64,000 bases of DNA from JADJPO01 sp046330955 (GTDB lineage: Bacteria > Actinomycetota > Actinomycetes > Actinomycetales > Kineosporiaceae): contig JAXLRT010000010.1 of NCBI GenBank assembly GCA_046330955.1, positions 1 through 64,000 of the forward strand, in the 5' to 3' direction. The translations under genes were made by a program, and so were the position numbers. Positions 25,564 to 32,848 of this stretch are shown here, one piece after another. Under the pieces are notes generated by a model, which did not search any database, had not been told where the DNA came from, and was given only the letters and a program-made list of their open reading frames with translations. The first letter of the stretch is position 1; the number at the start of each line of letters is the position of its first letter.

Positions 25564-25581
25564 CTGCAATCCCGCTGCAAC
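25564..25581. promoter_or_regulatory. possible SARP direct-repeat site
   Basis: CTGCAAT and CTGCAAC are direct 7-mers spaced exactly 11 bp apart, in the divergent region between the SARP gene and the LLM oxidoreductase. SARP proteins bind heptamer direct repeats with 11-bp phasing near the -35 region. This could be an autoregulatory or target site, but with only two repeats the case is suggestive. Confidence 0.4.
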
Positions 25582-25650
25582 CGGTGCCGTCGAAACTATC
25601 CCCCAGTGAGGGTATGAACCACACACACCGGATGACGTGAGGAGCGCACC

Positions 25651-26784
25651 GTGAGGCCGATCGGACCGTTGGCCATCGGACTGACCCCGATGGAGACCCG
25701 CCGCGAGGTCGTGGTGGCGCTGGCACAGGAGGCCGAGCGCGCCGGCTACGCCGGGTTCTTCGTGGCCGAGGGTTGGGGGCACGACGCCGGGGTGCTGCTG
25801 GCCGAGGTGGCGCTGCGCACTCACCGGATCGCCTTGGCCACAGGGGTTCTCAACGTCTGGGGACGCAGCGCCGGCGGGATCGCGATGCTCGCCGCCGGCC
25901 TGGCCGAGCTGTCGCAGGGACGGTTCACGCTCGGCCTCGGGGCCGGCAGCCCGCAACTGGCCCAGGGCCTGCACGATGTGCCGTTCCACGAGCCGGTGCG
26001 GCGGCTGGCCCACACCACGCGCCAGGTGCGCCGGCTGCTGGACGGCGAGGGCATCGTGCCCTCGGACGGCGCGGTGAGACCGTTGCGCCTGGCGATCCGG
26101 CCCGAGGTCCGGGTGCCGATCCACCTGGCGGCACTCGGCCCCGCGGCGGTGCGGGTGACCGGAGAGCTCGCCGACGGCTGGAGCCCGTTCCTGCTGCCGC
26201 TCTCGCAGCTCGCGCGGCGGCGCCGGCACCTGGCCGAGGCGGCATCGGCGGCCGGTCGGGACGCTGTGGTGGCGGTCAACCCCGCGATCCCGGTGGCCAT
26301 CGAGGTCGACGGCGACGCCGGACCTGTGCCCGGTGCCGAGGCGTCGAGCGCGCTGGCGGATTGGTGGCTGCGGTTCTACCTGACCCGGATGGGTCCGCTG
26401 TACCCGCACATGCTGCGCGAGGCCGGTTTCGGCGATGCCGTCGAGCACGTGATCGCCACCAGCCGGGACGGCGCGGGCGATCGTCGTCCGGCGAGCGCAC
26501 TGGACGGCCACCGCGCCGCGCTGGCCGAGGAGTTGTTGCTCACCGGTCGGCCCGGGGCGGCCGCGGCGAGGCTGCGGAGCTGGCGTGAGGCGGGCGCCGA
26601 CCTGCCGGTGCTGGTGTTGCCGCCGGGCCGGCCGCTGGACAGCCTGGTGGCGATGGTCCATGCCCTGGCACCGGGGTCTGCGGCCGACACCGCACCCGAG
26701 ATCACCTCCGAGATCACACCGGGATCACCGATCTCCGAGGTGCCGATCACCGGCGCCGGACGTAGTGTCGAACTGCGGCAGTGA
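25651..26784 (+). CDS. LLM-class (F420-type) oxidoreductase
   Basis: Luciferase-like monooxygenase family flavin/F420 oxidoreductase, 377 aa. The TIM-barrel pattern is visible from AIGLTPMETRREVV, AERAGYAGFFVAEGWGHDAG, TGVLNVWGRSAGGIAMLAAGL, GRFTLGLGAGSP to LGPAAVRVTGELADGWSPFLLP, typical of actinobacterial F420-dependent members. The C-terminal about 35 residues (TAPEITSEITPGSPISEVP) are low-complexity and probably disordered. GTG start with GAGGAG ahead. Substrate unknown. Confidence 0.87.
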   Translation: MRPIGPLAIGLTPMETRREVVVALAQEAERAGYAGFFVAEGWGHDAGVLLAEVALRTHRIALATGVLNVWGRSAGGIAMLAAGLAELSQGRFTLGLGAGSPQLAQGLHDVPFHEPVRRLAHTTRQVRRLLDGEGIVPSDGAVRPLRLAIRPEVRVPIHLAALGPAAVRVTGELADGWSPFLLPLSQLARRRRHLAEAASAAGRDAVVAVNPAIPVAIEVDGDAGPVPGAEASSALADWWLRFYLTRMGPLYPHMLREAGFGDAVEHVIATSRDGAGDRRPASALDGHRAALAEELLLTGRPGAAAARLRSWREAGADLPVLVLPPGRPLDSLVAMVHALAPGSAADTAPEITSEITPGSPISEVPITGAGRSVELRQ

Positions 26785-26808
26785 TGGTTTCGAGATGTGA
26801 GGATGGCC

Positions 26809-27186
26809 ATGAGCTTCCTGGACAAGGCCAAGCAGAAGGCCGAGGAGTACGACCTGCAGACCAAGGCCCAGCACCTGGCGGACGCGGCGGAGAAGGTGGC
26901 CAAGGAGGCAGTGCACAAGGCCGGTGAGCTGGCCCACGACAAGCGCGACACCGTGATCTCGGGCTTGGACTCGGTGGCCGCCAAGGTCGACGCCAAGACC
27001 GAGGGCAAGTACGCCGACAAGCTGGCCAAGGCCAAGGAACAGCTGGCCAAGGGGGTCGACAAGCTCGCCGAGCACCGGCGGACCGAACCCCCCGCGGCCG
27101 AGCCGACCACACCCGCGGACCCTACGACACCCGCGGACCCCACGCCGACCGCCGATCCGACGGTGCACGAGCCGCCCGCCCGGTGA
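26809..27186 (+). CDS. small Lys-rich helical protein, Rv0909/MT0933 antitoxin-like
   Basis: 125 aa. The N-terminal two-thirds are Lys/Ala-rich amphipathic helix (SFLDKAKQKAEEYDLQTKA) ending in GKYADKLAKAKEQLAKGVDKL, which resembles the MT0933 antitoxin-like family. The C-terminus is a short tandem repeat of TTPAD/PTPTAD units, probably disordered. GAGGATGGCC precedes the ATG at 26809. The usual SRPBCC-type partner toxin is not beside it, so a toxin-antitoxin role is doubtful. It may instead be a cell-envelope or stress-related helical protein. Confidence 0.7.
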   Translation: MSFLDKAKQKAEEYDLQTKAQHLADAAEKVAKEAVHKAGELAHDKRDTVISGLDSVAAKVDAKTEGKYADKLAKAKEQLAKGVDKLAEHRRTEPPAAEPTTPADPTTPADPTPTADPTVHEPPAR

Positions 27187-27213
27187 GCGCCCGCGCGTAG
27201 ACCGTCCGGACCC

Positions 27214-28035
27214 TCAGCGCAGGCCGTCGACTGCCGCGTGCGATCGCCGGTTCTGCGCCTCGTATCCGTCCCGCCAGGCCCTGACGTACCCGGGGCGGCC
27301 CTGCTCGGCGCGGGTGCGCATCGAGACCAGGGCGCGATCGAGGAAGTCGGCGACGTGGTCGAGCACGCGCGCCCGGGGCTCGTCGTCCAGGTCGTGGACG
27401 GCGCAGAAGGCCGCGAACCGGGCGCGCAGGTCGAGCCCACGCCAGGCCTCGGGCAGGTCGTCCGGGTGGCGCACCGGAACCCAGTGGCGCACGGCGATGG
27501 CGATGTCCCGCAACGGGTCCGACGGCGCCGCGAAGTCGAAGTCGATCACCCCGACCGCCCGGCCGTCGCGGACCACGACGTTCTCGACGCACAGGTCGTT
27601 GTGACAGACCAGCTCGTTGTGACCGACCAGCGCCCCGGGGCCGGATGGTGGCAGGTTGGCGCGCTGCCACACGGCGTCCGGCGGGGGTGTGAAACCGCGG
27701 GCGGCCGTGTGCATGCGACGTTGCAGTCGGGCCACCGACGCCAGGAGCTCGGGATCGGCGGCCCAGGCGGGGAACGGCGGATGGGCCACCTCGCCGGACA
27801 GGTAGCTCAGGATCTCGCGCCCCTGATCGTCGTGGCCGAGCGGGCGTGGGGCGGCCTCGAACCCGTTCTCGTGCAGGTGGTGCAGGAACGCCCGGACGGC
27901 GGGGCTGAAGTCCCGCTCCGGACGACGCACCGTCGCGCCCACCCGGACGACGAGCCCGTCGGAGCCCAGACCGCCGGGCAGCGGCCACTCACGCTCGGCG
28001 GAGGCACCCGAGCCCGCTGACGCTCGACCGTCCAT
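27214..28035 (-). CDS. aminoglycoside phosphotransferase-family protein
   Basis: Protein-kinase-fold phosphotransferase of the APH family, 273 aa. The catalytic loop LVCHNDLCVENVVV (HxDxxxxN) and the metal-binding VIDFDFA are intact, as is the helix REILSYLSGEV. The family covers antibiotic, choline, homoserine and other small-molecule kinases; the substrate is not predictable. The ATG at 28035 is preferred over the one at 28059, which lies inside the palindrome arm. Confidence 0.85.
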   Translation of the reverse strand: MDGRASAGSGASAEREWPLPGGLGSDGLVVRVGATVRRPERDFSPAVRAFLHHLHENGFEAAPRPLGHDDQGREILSYLSGEVAHPPFPAWAADPELLASVARLQRRMHTAARGFTPPPDAVWQRANLPPSGPGALVGHNELVCHNDLCVENVVVRDGRAVGVIDFDFAAPSDPLRDIAIAVRHWVPVRHPDDLPEAWRGLDLRARFAAFCAVHDLDDEPRARVLDHVADFLDRALVSMRTRAEQGRPGYVRAWRDGYEAQNRRSHAAVDGLR

Positions 28036-28056
28036 CCGACGACCGTAGCTGGGCAG

Positions 28057-28109
28057 CATGATCGTGACGACTTCGTCCGTGATACGCGGAACAATCGGTC
28101 ACGATCATG
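28057..28109. repeat. inverted repeat with 12-bp perfect arms between divergent genes
   Basis: CATGATCGTGAC (28057-28068) and GTCACGATCATG (28098-28109) are perfect inverted arms 29 bp apart, in the divergent region of the phosphotransferase and DHFR-like genes. Both outer ATG codons of the arms would be in-frame starts, but the better starts are internal. It may be an operator for both genes. Confidence 0.6.
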
Positions 28110-28163
28110 AAGCGGTACCCGATAGTCGGGCAGGTCAACGGGAAGAGTGCAACCCTCGGACGC

Positions 28164-28739
28164 ATGGGTGCACTTGTCTACACGGCCATCGCCTCACTCG
28201 ACGGATATGTCGAGGACGCCGAGGGCGGATTCGGTTGGGCCGCTCCGGACGAGGAGGTGCACGCCTTCGTCAACGACCTCGAACGCAGCACGACGACCCA
28301 TCTGTACGGACGGCGGATGTACCAGACCATGGCCGCCTGGGAGGACCTGGGCACCGAACCCGATGCCTCCGAGGTCGAACGGGACTACGGCCAGATCTGG
28401 CGGGACGCCGACAAGATCGTGTTCTCGCGCACCCTGACCTCCGTGTCGACCGCCCGAACCCGGATCGAGCCGGCGTTCAGCGCCGACCTGGTGGCCGCTC
28501 TGAAGCTGTCGGCCGTGCCGGATCTCGGCATCGGCGGTGCCGAACTCGCCGCCGAGGCGCTGCGCCACGGCCTGGTCGACGAGGTACGGCTGCTCCTGCA
28601 CCCGGTGACCGTCGGGGCGGGCAAACCGGCGCTGCCACCCGGGGTGCGACTGCGCCTGCTCGATCAGCGGCGCTTCGCCAGTGGCGTCGTCCACCTGCAC
28701 TACGGCGTGGTGCCCGCCCACGATGGCGGCCGCCGGTGA
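28164..28739 (+). CDS. DHFR-family (RibD C-terminal) reductase
   Basis: Dihydrofolate-reductase-fold protein of the RibD C-terminal family, 191 aa. The opening VYTAIASLDGYVEDAEGGFGW, the GRRMYQTMAAWED segment and the glycine-rich GIGGAELAAEALRHGLVDEVRLLLHPV are typical. These proteins bind NADPH; their substrates are mostly unknown. The ATG at 28164 fits the conserved N-terminus, although 28107 is also open. It is followed by a GTGA-overlapping small ORF. Confidence 0.87.
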   Translation: MGALVYTAIASLDGYVEDAEGGFGWAAPDEEVHAFVNDLERSTTTHLYGRRMYQTMAAWEDLGTEPDASEVERDYGQIWRDADKIVFSRTLTSVSTARTRIEPAFSADLVAALKLSAVPDLGIGGAELAAEALRHGLVDEVRLLLHPVTVGAGKPALPPGVRLRLLDQRRFASGVVHLHYGVVPAHDGGRR

Positions 28740-28900
28740 ACCGTGCCGTGGCCTGGGGGGCCGAGCTGCGCGCCGTCGGCGGCATCCGGGCGATCATGGA
28801 GAACCACTTCGGCGACGAGGAACGGCACCTGGTGAGCCTGCTCGACACCCTCGATCTGGAGCTGACCCCGGACGACGCGTTCGGCCCGATCGCGCGCTGA
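28736..28900 (+). pseudogene. short ORF resembling the C-terminus of a hemerythrin-like protein
   Basis: 54 codons starting with GTG in the DHFR-like stop. The peptide AVGGIRAIMENHFGDEERHLVSLLD looks like the last helices of an HHE hemerythrin-like domain (metal-binding H and E in NHFGDEE), followed by DDAFGPIAR. Only about a quarter of a domain is present, so I read it as a truncated remnant fused in phase to the stop of the preceding gene. It could still be translated. Confidence 0.45.
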
Positions 28901-28925
28901 TCGACGTCCTTGCCGGCTGCCCGGA

Positions 28926-28941
28926 CGTCCCAGCTGGGACG
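28926..28941. repeat. 16-bp palindrome, copy 1
   Basis: CGTCCCAGCTGGGACG, followed at once by a partial second copy (TCCCAGCTG). A one-mismatch copy lies at 29397-29412 and an exact copy inside the dnaB intein at 46221-46236. Confidence 0.6.
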
Positions 28942-28979
28942 TCCCAGCTGCCGCCCGCGGTCCGCCGCCGCTGGATCCT

Positions 28980-29459
28980 CTAGTACGGAAGCGGTTTGGT
29001 CCACGTGGCCAGGTAACGCCACAACGGCACCCGCTGCCAGGTCGAGCCGGGCAGTGCTCGCTGCACCTCGGCACGGGTCGCAGCCCACGACACCGTGGGG
29101 TCGGCCATCGCCACGTCGGGGCGCCACCGCCGATACCGGCGCCGCTGCACCGCATCGACGACCAGGTCGACGATCGAGCGGGCGTGGTCGAGTGGCGAGG
29201 CGTCACGGGCATACCCCAGGACGACGACCCGCCCACCCGGCCGGACGACGCGACGCACCTCGGACAACGCCTGTTCCGAACGCGTGTGGTGCAGCACCAT
29301 CACCATGGTCACCAGGTCGAACGCGCGCGAGCGCACCGTAGCGGCAGCGCCGGGCAAGGGGTCCGCCGGTGGATGATCTTCGAGTGGCTGTCCGAACGTC
29401 CCAGCGGGGACGTCCGCACCTGCCCGGAGGGCTCCGAGCAGGTGCGGCGCGATCGGCAA
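28980..29459 (-). pseudogene. 5'-truncated SAM methyltransferase
   Basis: The frame encodes the C-terminal half of a class I methyltransferase: AFDLVTMVMVLHHTRSEQAL, VRRVVRPGGRVVVLGYARD, and a family-typical tail with DPTVSWAATRAEVQRALPG. The SAM-binding motif I and everything upstream are missing; from about 29345 outward the frame is unrelated sequence containing a 16-bp palindrome. The gene is therefore a fragment. Flanked by copies of the palindrome at 28926 and 29397. Confidence 0.7.
29397..29412. repeat. 16-bp palindrome, copy 2 (one mismatch)
   Basis: CGTCCCAGCGGGGACG differs by one base from the copy at 28926-28941. The two copies bracket the methyltransferase fragment. Confidence 0.5.
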
Positions 29460-29492
29460 CGGGGCAGCGGATCGAGCGGATCCCGCTCGCTG

Positions 29493-29924
29493 TCAGGCGG
29501 AGATCGCCTGCGAGGTCTCGTCGTGCGTCCCGATCGTGATCTTGCGGGGCTTGGCGCGCTCGGCGACCGGAATGCGCAGGCTGAGGACGCCGGAGCGGTA
29601 ATCGGCCACGACGCGCTCGGTGTCGAGGTTGTCGCCGAGAATGAGCTGGCGGCTGTAGACGCCGTGGGGGCGCTCGGCGGCCAGCAACTCGTGGGCGCCG
29701 TTCAGGGCCGGCCGCTCGGCCTTGACGGTGAGCACGTTGCGCTCGACGTCCAGGTCGATGCTGGCCGGGTCGACGCCCGGCAGGTCGAACTCGACCACGA
29801 AGTCGTCGCCCTCACGCCAGGCGTCCATCGGCATCACCGTCGGGCGTGCCAGCGTTCCCGTGGTGCCGAACACCTGCTGAGCGAGCCGGTCGAGCTCGCG
29901 GAACGGGTCGGTGCGCATCAACAT
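29493..29924 (-). CDS. Hsp20/alpha-crystallin small heat-shock protein
   Basis: Small heat-shock chaperone, 143 aa, that holds unfolding proteins in oligomers. It begins MLMRTDPFRELDRLAQQVFG, typical of the actinobacterial 18-kDa antigen group, and has the alpha-crystallin domain from about residue 45 with FDLPGVDPASIDLDVERNVLTV and the GVLSLRIPV motif. GGGAGGGAG precedes the ATG at 29924. It is divergent from an HspR-like MerR regulator with a palindrome in between, so heat-inducible repression is likely. Confidence 0.93.
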   Translation of the reverse strand: MLMRTDPFRELDRLAQQVFGTTGTLARPTVMPMDAWREGDDFVVEFDLPGVDPASIDLDVERNVLTVKAERPALNGAHELLAAERPHGVYSRQLILGDNLDTERVVADYRSGVLSLRIPVAERAKPRKITIGTHDETSQAISA

Positions 29925-29985
29925 CGGAATCTCCCTCCCGGACAGGGCGCCTGACGATCGGTCGCGCCGTCGTCGGCGGCGCAAT

Positions 29986-30009
29986 AATCTGTGTTGATCG
30001 ATACAGATT
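29986..30009. promoter_or_regulatory. inverted repeat between hsp20 and the HspR-like gene
   Basis: AATCTGT-N10-ACAGATT, perfect 7-bp arms in an AT-rich patch of the divergent region. It does not match the classical HAIR element (CTTGAGT-N7-ACTCAAG), so either this regulator has its own site or the HAIR box is elsewhere. The position suits control of both genes. Confidence 0.5.
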
Positions 30010-30107
30010 TTGTTCTAGCACCACCATGGTTCTCATGCAACACTTGCCGCAGTCATCCGCGCCACACCCTGGCCGGGAAACCCTGCGGCGGCCCGAGGAG
30101 GTGCCGA

Positions 30108-30509
30108 GTGTCCCTGCCCCAGCTCGATCCACAGCTCGATCCGGCAGGCCTGACCCCGCCCGCAGCGCGGCCCGGCGTCCCCCTGGGGCCGAACATCGAT
30201 CCGGCCCGCGGCGTCTACGGGATCTCGGTGGCCGCCGATCTGGTCGGCATGGATCCGCAGAGCCTTCGCCTCTACGAGCGCCGCGGCCTGGTGGAACCCG
30301 CCCGCACCGACGGTGGCACCCGCCGCTACAGCGGCAACGACCTGATCCGGCTGGAACGGATCGGCGAGCTGCTCACCGCGGGACTCAACCTGGCCGGCAT
30401 CGCCGTGGTGCTGGAGCTCGAACGCGACAACGCCCGGTTGCGGGCGGAACTCGAGGCGGCCATGGGCGCATCGGGCGAGGCCGGAAGCCCCTCGCCACGG
30501 GGGCTGTGA
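30108..30509 (+). CDS. HspR-like MerR-family regulator
   Basis: 133 aa. The MerR winged helix (VYGISVAADLVGMDPQSLRL, then GLVEPARTDGGTRRYSGNDL) and the C-terminal helix with LNLAGIAVVLELERDNARL match HspR, the repressor of heat-shock genes. GAGGAG lies before the GTG at 30108. Here the partner is hsp20 rather than dnaK, suggesting a dedicated small-heat-shock control as in some actinobacteria. Confidence 0.85.
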   Translation: MSLPQLDPQLDPAGLTPPAARPGVPLGPNIDPARGVYGISVAADLVGMDPQSLRLYERRGLVEPARTDGGTRRYSGNDLIRLERIGELLTAGLNLAGIAVVLELERDNARLRAELEAAMGASGEAGSPSPRGL

Positions 30510-30905
30510 TCAGTCGCGCGCCGACGCGACGTCCGTCTGCCCGAAGTCGTCACCGACCCAGAGGAGCGGCTCGCGACCGGCTTTCGCCGCGGCGTAGCTG
30601 ACGCAATCACCCAGGTTCAGCCCGGCCCGATGACCACTGCCCCGACCGAAGTCGCGATACGCACCCCTGGCGATCGTGGCCTGTTCGCCGTCGAACGGCA
30701 CCACCTCGACGCCCATGCTGTCGAGCAACTCGTCCAGCCGACGCGACAGCACAGGGTTGCGCCGCCGCTCGACGACCGCAGCGATCTCGACGTAGCTCGC
30801 GGCCGACATCCGGACGACGTCCGCCCGGGCCAGCGCTGCGATCAGGTCCGCCCGCTCCGGCTCGTTCAGCATGATTGCCAGCACCGCCGACGGGTCGATG
30901 ATCAT
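30510..30905 (-). CDS. VapC-type PIN-domain toxin
   Basis: PIN-fold ribonuclease toxin, 131 aa. The acidic active-site residues fit the pattern: Asp4 in MIIDPSAVLAI, Glu in SAASYVEIA (about 40), Asp in LNLGDCVSYAAA (about 99) and the GDDF tail. VapC toxins cut tRNA or rRNA. It overlaps its antitoxin by 4 bp (ATGA) and its stop abuts the convergent HspR-like gene without a gap. Confidence 0.93.
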   Translation of the reverse strand: MIIDPSAVLAIMLNEPERADLIAALARADVVRMSAASYVEIAAVVERRRNPVLSRRLDELLDSMGVEVVPFDGEQATIARGAYRDFGRGSGHRAGLNLGDCVSYAAAKAGREPLLWVGDDFGQTDVASARD

Positions 30906-31162
30906 GCGGGCAACCCCTCGTCGTCGTACATCCGCAGCGTGTCCTCACGCAGTGCAGCACGATCACCGGCGGTGAGTTCGACGTCCACGTGGGCGAGGAC
31001 ACCGTGGATCAGGTCGAGCCGGCTCTGATCCGGTCGAGCCGGTGCCGCCTGCAACATCCGTCGCAATGCCTCCTCGATGACACTGGTCTGACTCATGCCG
31101 AAGCGCTCGGCGGCCTTTCGCGCCAGCTCGTGGACCCGCGGGTTCTTGATGTTGAGCCCCAT
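30902..31162 (-). CDS. VapB-type antitoxin
   Basis: Antitoxin, 86 aa, with the type II VapB opening GLNIKNPRVHELARKAAERFG and QTSVIEEALRRML, then a C-terminal VapC-binding part. Coupled to the toxin. It would repress its own promoter, and inverted repeats with GGTAGA/TCTACC arms lie directly upstream. Confidence 0.92.
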   Translation of the reverse strand: MGLNIKNPRVHELARKAAERFGMSQTSVIEEALRRMLQAAPARPDQSRLDLIHGVLAHVDVELTAGDRAALREDTLRMYDDEGLPA

Positions 31163-31170
31163 GGAACCAT

Positions 31171-31230
31171 GGTAGACACAGTCTCTACCTCGATCTACCT
31201 ACCCGATGATTGCCATCATGCTCGAGGTAG
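31171..31230. promoter_or_regulatory. probable VapBC operator region
   Basis: Two inverted repeats lie just upstream of vapB: GGTAGA-N7-TCTACC at 31171-31189, and CTACCTCGA (31185-31193) with TCGAGGTAG (31222-31230). They share the GGTAG core and probably bind the VapBC complex. Confidence 0.55.
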
Positions 31231-31236
31231 GCTCTA

Positions 31237-31736
31237 TTTCAGGCTGACGGTAGCCCAGCTCATGCTGCTCGACCCGGTACCCGGCTGGGCACCCGCGGTA
31301 GCGCTACGGCGCGGCTGCAACAGGCACCCAAGCATCAGCTCGCCGATCCGGCTCTGGCTGCTCGGCTCTTGGGGCTGTCGGCCACGACGCTGGCCACTCC
31401 CCGCGGCGCCGCCATGGCAGGGCCGTTGTTCGAGTCCCTCGCCACGCTCACCGTGAGAGTGGCCGCCCAGGCGGCGCAGGCCAGGGTCGGCCATCTGCGA
31501 ACCCGCAACGGTGACCACGAGGTCGACCTCGTGGTCGAGGGACCGGATGCGCAGGTTCTGGCCATCGAGTGAAACTCGCGGCAGCCGTCGAGGACGCCGA
31601 TGTGAAGCATCTGGTGTGGCTACGGGGACAACTCCGCGAATCGCTGGTCGACGCCCTGGTGATCACCACGGGCACTCAGGCCTATCGACGCCCGGACGGC
31701 ATCGCCGTCGTCCCGCTGGCCCTGCTCGGCGCCTGA
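31237..31736 (+). pseudogene. broken AAA ATPase, DUF4143 C-terminal part
   Basis: Three frames read in succession give one DUF4143-type C-terminus: LTVAQLMLLDPVPGW, then after a frameshift near 31310 APKHQLADPALAARLLGLS through FESLATLTVRVAAQ and RTRNGDHEVDLVVEG to LAIE, then after a one-base loss at about 31570 KLAAAVEDADVKHLVWLRGQ to the natural stop. The N-terminal AAA domain is absent. An intact relative is at 44468-45694. Confidence 0.75.
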
Positions 31737-31744
31737 CGCCGGGC

Positions 31745-32131
31745 TCAGCGCCGGCCCGAGGCACACGACACGCACTGCGTCGCATGCGGCCGCGCCAGCA
31801 GCCGTTCGCGCGGAATCGGTTCGCCGCAGCCGTGGCAGATGCCGTAGCCACCCCCACCCGCGGCACCGACCCCGGCCTCGTCGGCGTCCAGCCGCATCAC
31901 GGCGGCATCGATCTCGGCGAGGTGGCGGCGGGCCTGCTCGATCACCGCCACGATCTGGGCGCGCTCGACGGCCAGGCCGGCGCCGTCCGGATCGTGTTCG
32001 TCGTCGGTCGAGACCGACTCCGCTGCCTCGACGATGCGTGCGAAGTCGTGCTCGGCGATCCGCAGGCGCGAGGCGACCTCGGCGCGCTGATCCGACAACG
32101 CAGCGCGCGCCTCGCGCCTCGGAAGGGTCAC
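31745..32131 (-). CDS. TraR/DksA-type zinc-finger protein
   Basis: 128 aa. A long N-terminal coiled coil (about residues 5-85) precedes a C4 zinc finger, CHGCGEPIPRERL..CVSC, as in DksA/TraR proteins that bind the RNA polymerase secondary channel or act as general regulators. The acidic tip of E. coli DksA (DxxDxA) is not clearly seen, although DDEHDPDGA is near the coiled-coil turn. GTG start. Cotranscription with the DHFR-like gene (21 bp upstream) is likely. Confidence 0.85.
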   Translation of the reverse strand: MTLPRREARAALSDQRAEVASRLRIAEHDFARIVEAAESVSTDDEHDPDGAGLAVERAQIVAVIEQARRHLAEIDAAVMRLDADEAGVGAAGGGGYGICHGCGEPIPRERLLARPHATQCVSCASGRR

Positions 32132-32152
32132 GGCTACCCGGGTTCAGACCTG

Positions 32153-32749
32153 TCAGAGCTTGTCGGTGACGTCGTCGTAGGTCGCGGCGTTCGGCAGGTC
32201 GGCCGGGGCGTAGATCGCGCGGATCACCCCGGTCGGGAAGGCCTCCGAACGCAGCAGGCGCAGCGGCTGGACGTCGTCCGACTCGCCGAACAACCGCTCA
32301 CCGTGCCGGGCAGCGACCGGGTGGATCAGCAGCCGCAACTCGTCGAGCAGTCCCGCGGCCAGCAGCTGGCGCACCACCGAGACCGAGCCGGCGACGAGCA
32401 CCTTTCCCAGGTCCTGCTCACGCAGGCCGGCCACCGTGGCGACGAGATCATCGGTGCGCTCGACGTTGCGCCATCCCAGCTCCTGCTCGCCCCGGGTGGC
32501 CACGAGCTTGCGCAGGTCGCCGAGCTGCTTGGCGAACGCCGCGTCCTCACCGCCGGCGGCCTCCCGGCCGGGCCAGGCGCCGGCGAAGTTGTCGTAGGTC
32601 ACGCGACCGAGCAGCAGCACATCGACGTCCGTGTAGTCCTCGCTGACGGCGGCGCCCATGTTCTCGTCGAAGTACGGGAAGTGCCACGCCGGGTCGATCT
32701 CGGCGACCCCGTCGAGGGAGATGAACAGGGTCGAGACGATCGTCGTCAT
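32153..32749 (-). CDS. DHFR-family (RibD C-terminal) reductase
   Basis: Second DHFR-fold protein of the window, 198 aa, with TLFISLDGVAEIDPAWHFPY, LLLGRVTYDNFAGAWPG and KVLVAGSVSVVRQLLAAGLLDELRLLIHPV. It belongs to the YyaP/YwjB-like subgroup. Function unknown; probably an NADPH-dependent reductase. Not closely similar to the 28164-28739 product. Confidence 0.87.
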   Translation of the reverse strand: MTTIVSTLFISLDGVAEIDPAWHFPYFDENMGAAVSEDYTDVDVLLLGRVTYDNFAGAWPGREAAGGEDAAFAKQLGDLRKLVATRGEQELGWRNVERTDDLVATVAGLREQDLGKVLVAGSVSVVRQLLAAGLLDELRLLIHPVAARHGERLFGESDDVQPLRLLRSEAFPTGVIRAIYAPADLPNAATYDDVTDKL

Positions 32750-32848
32750 GAGTTCTCCTCCGTGGCCGAGCAGGTGGACGGTCGAACAGTGCCCGGCGCC
32801 GCCGCATCGTAAACCCGCGGGACGACGTCACCTGCCTCGCGTGCGGCC

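Noticed and set aside
25534..26661. Upstream extension of the SARP gene frame
   Set aside because: The SARP N-terminus begins at 25533; the extension is antisense to the LLM oxidoreductase gene.
26809..27186. Active toxin-antitoxin pair
   Set aside because: The small helical protein resembles an antitoxin family but no toxin gene is adjacent.
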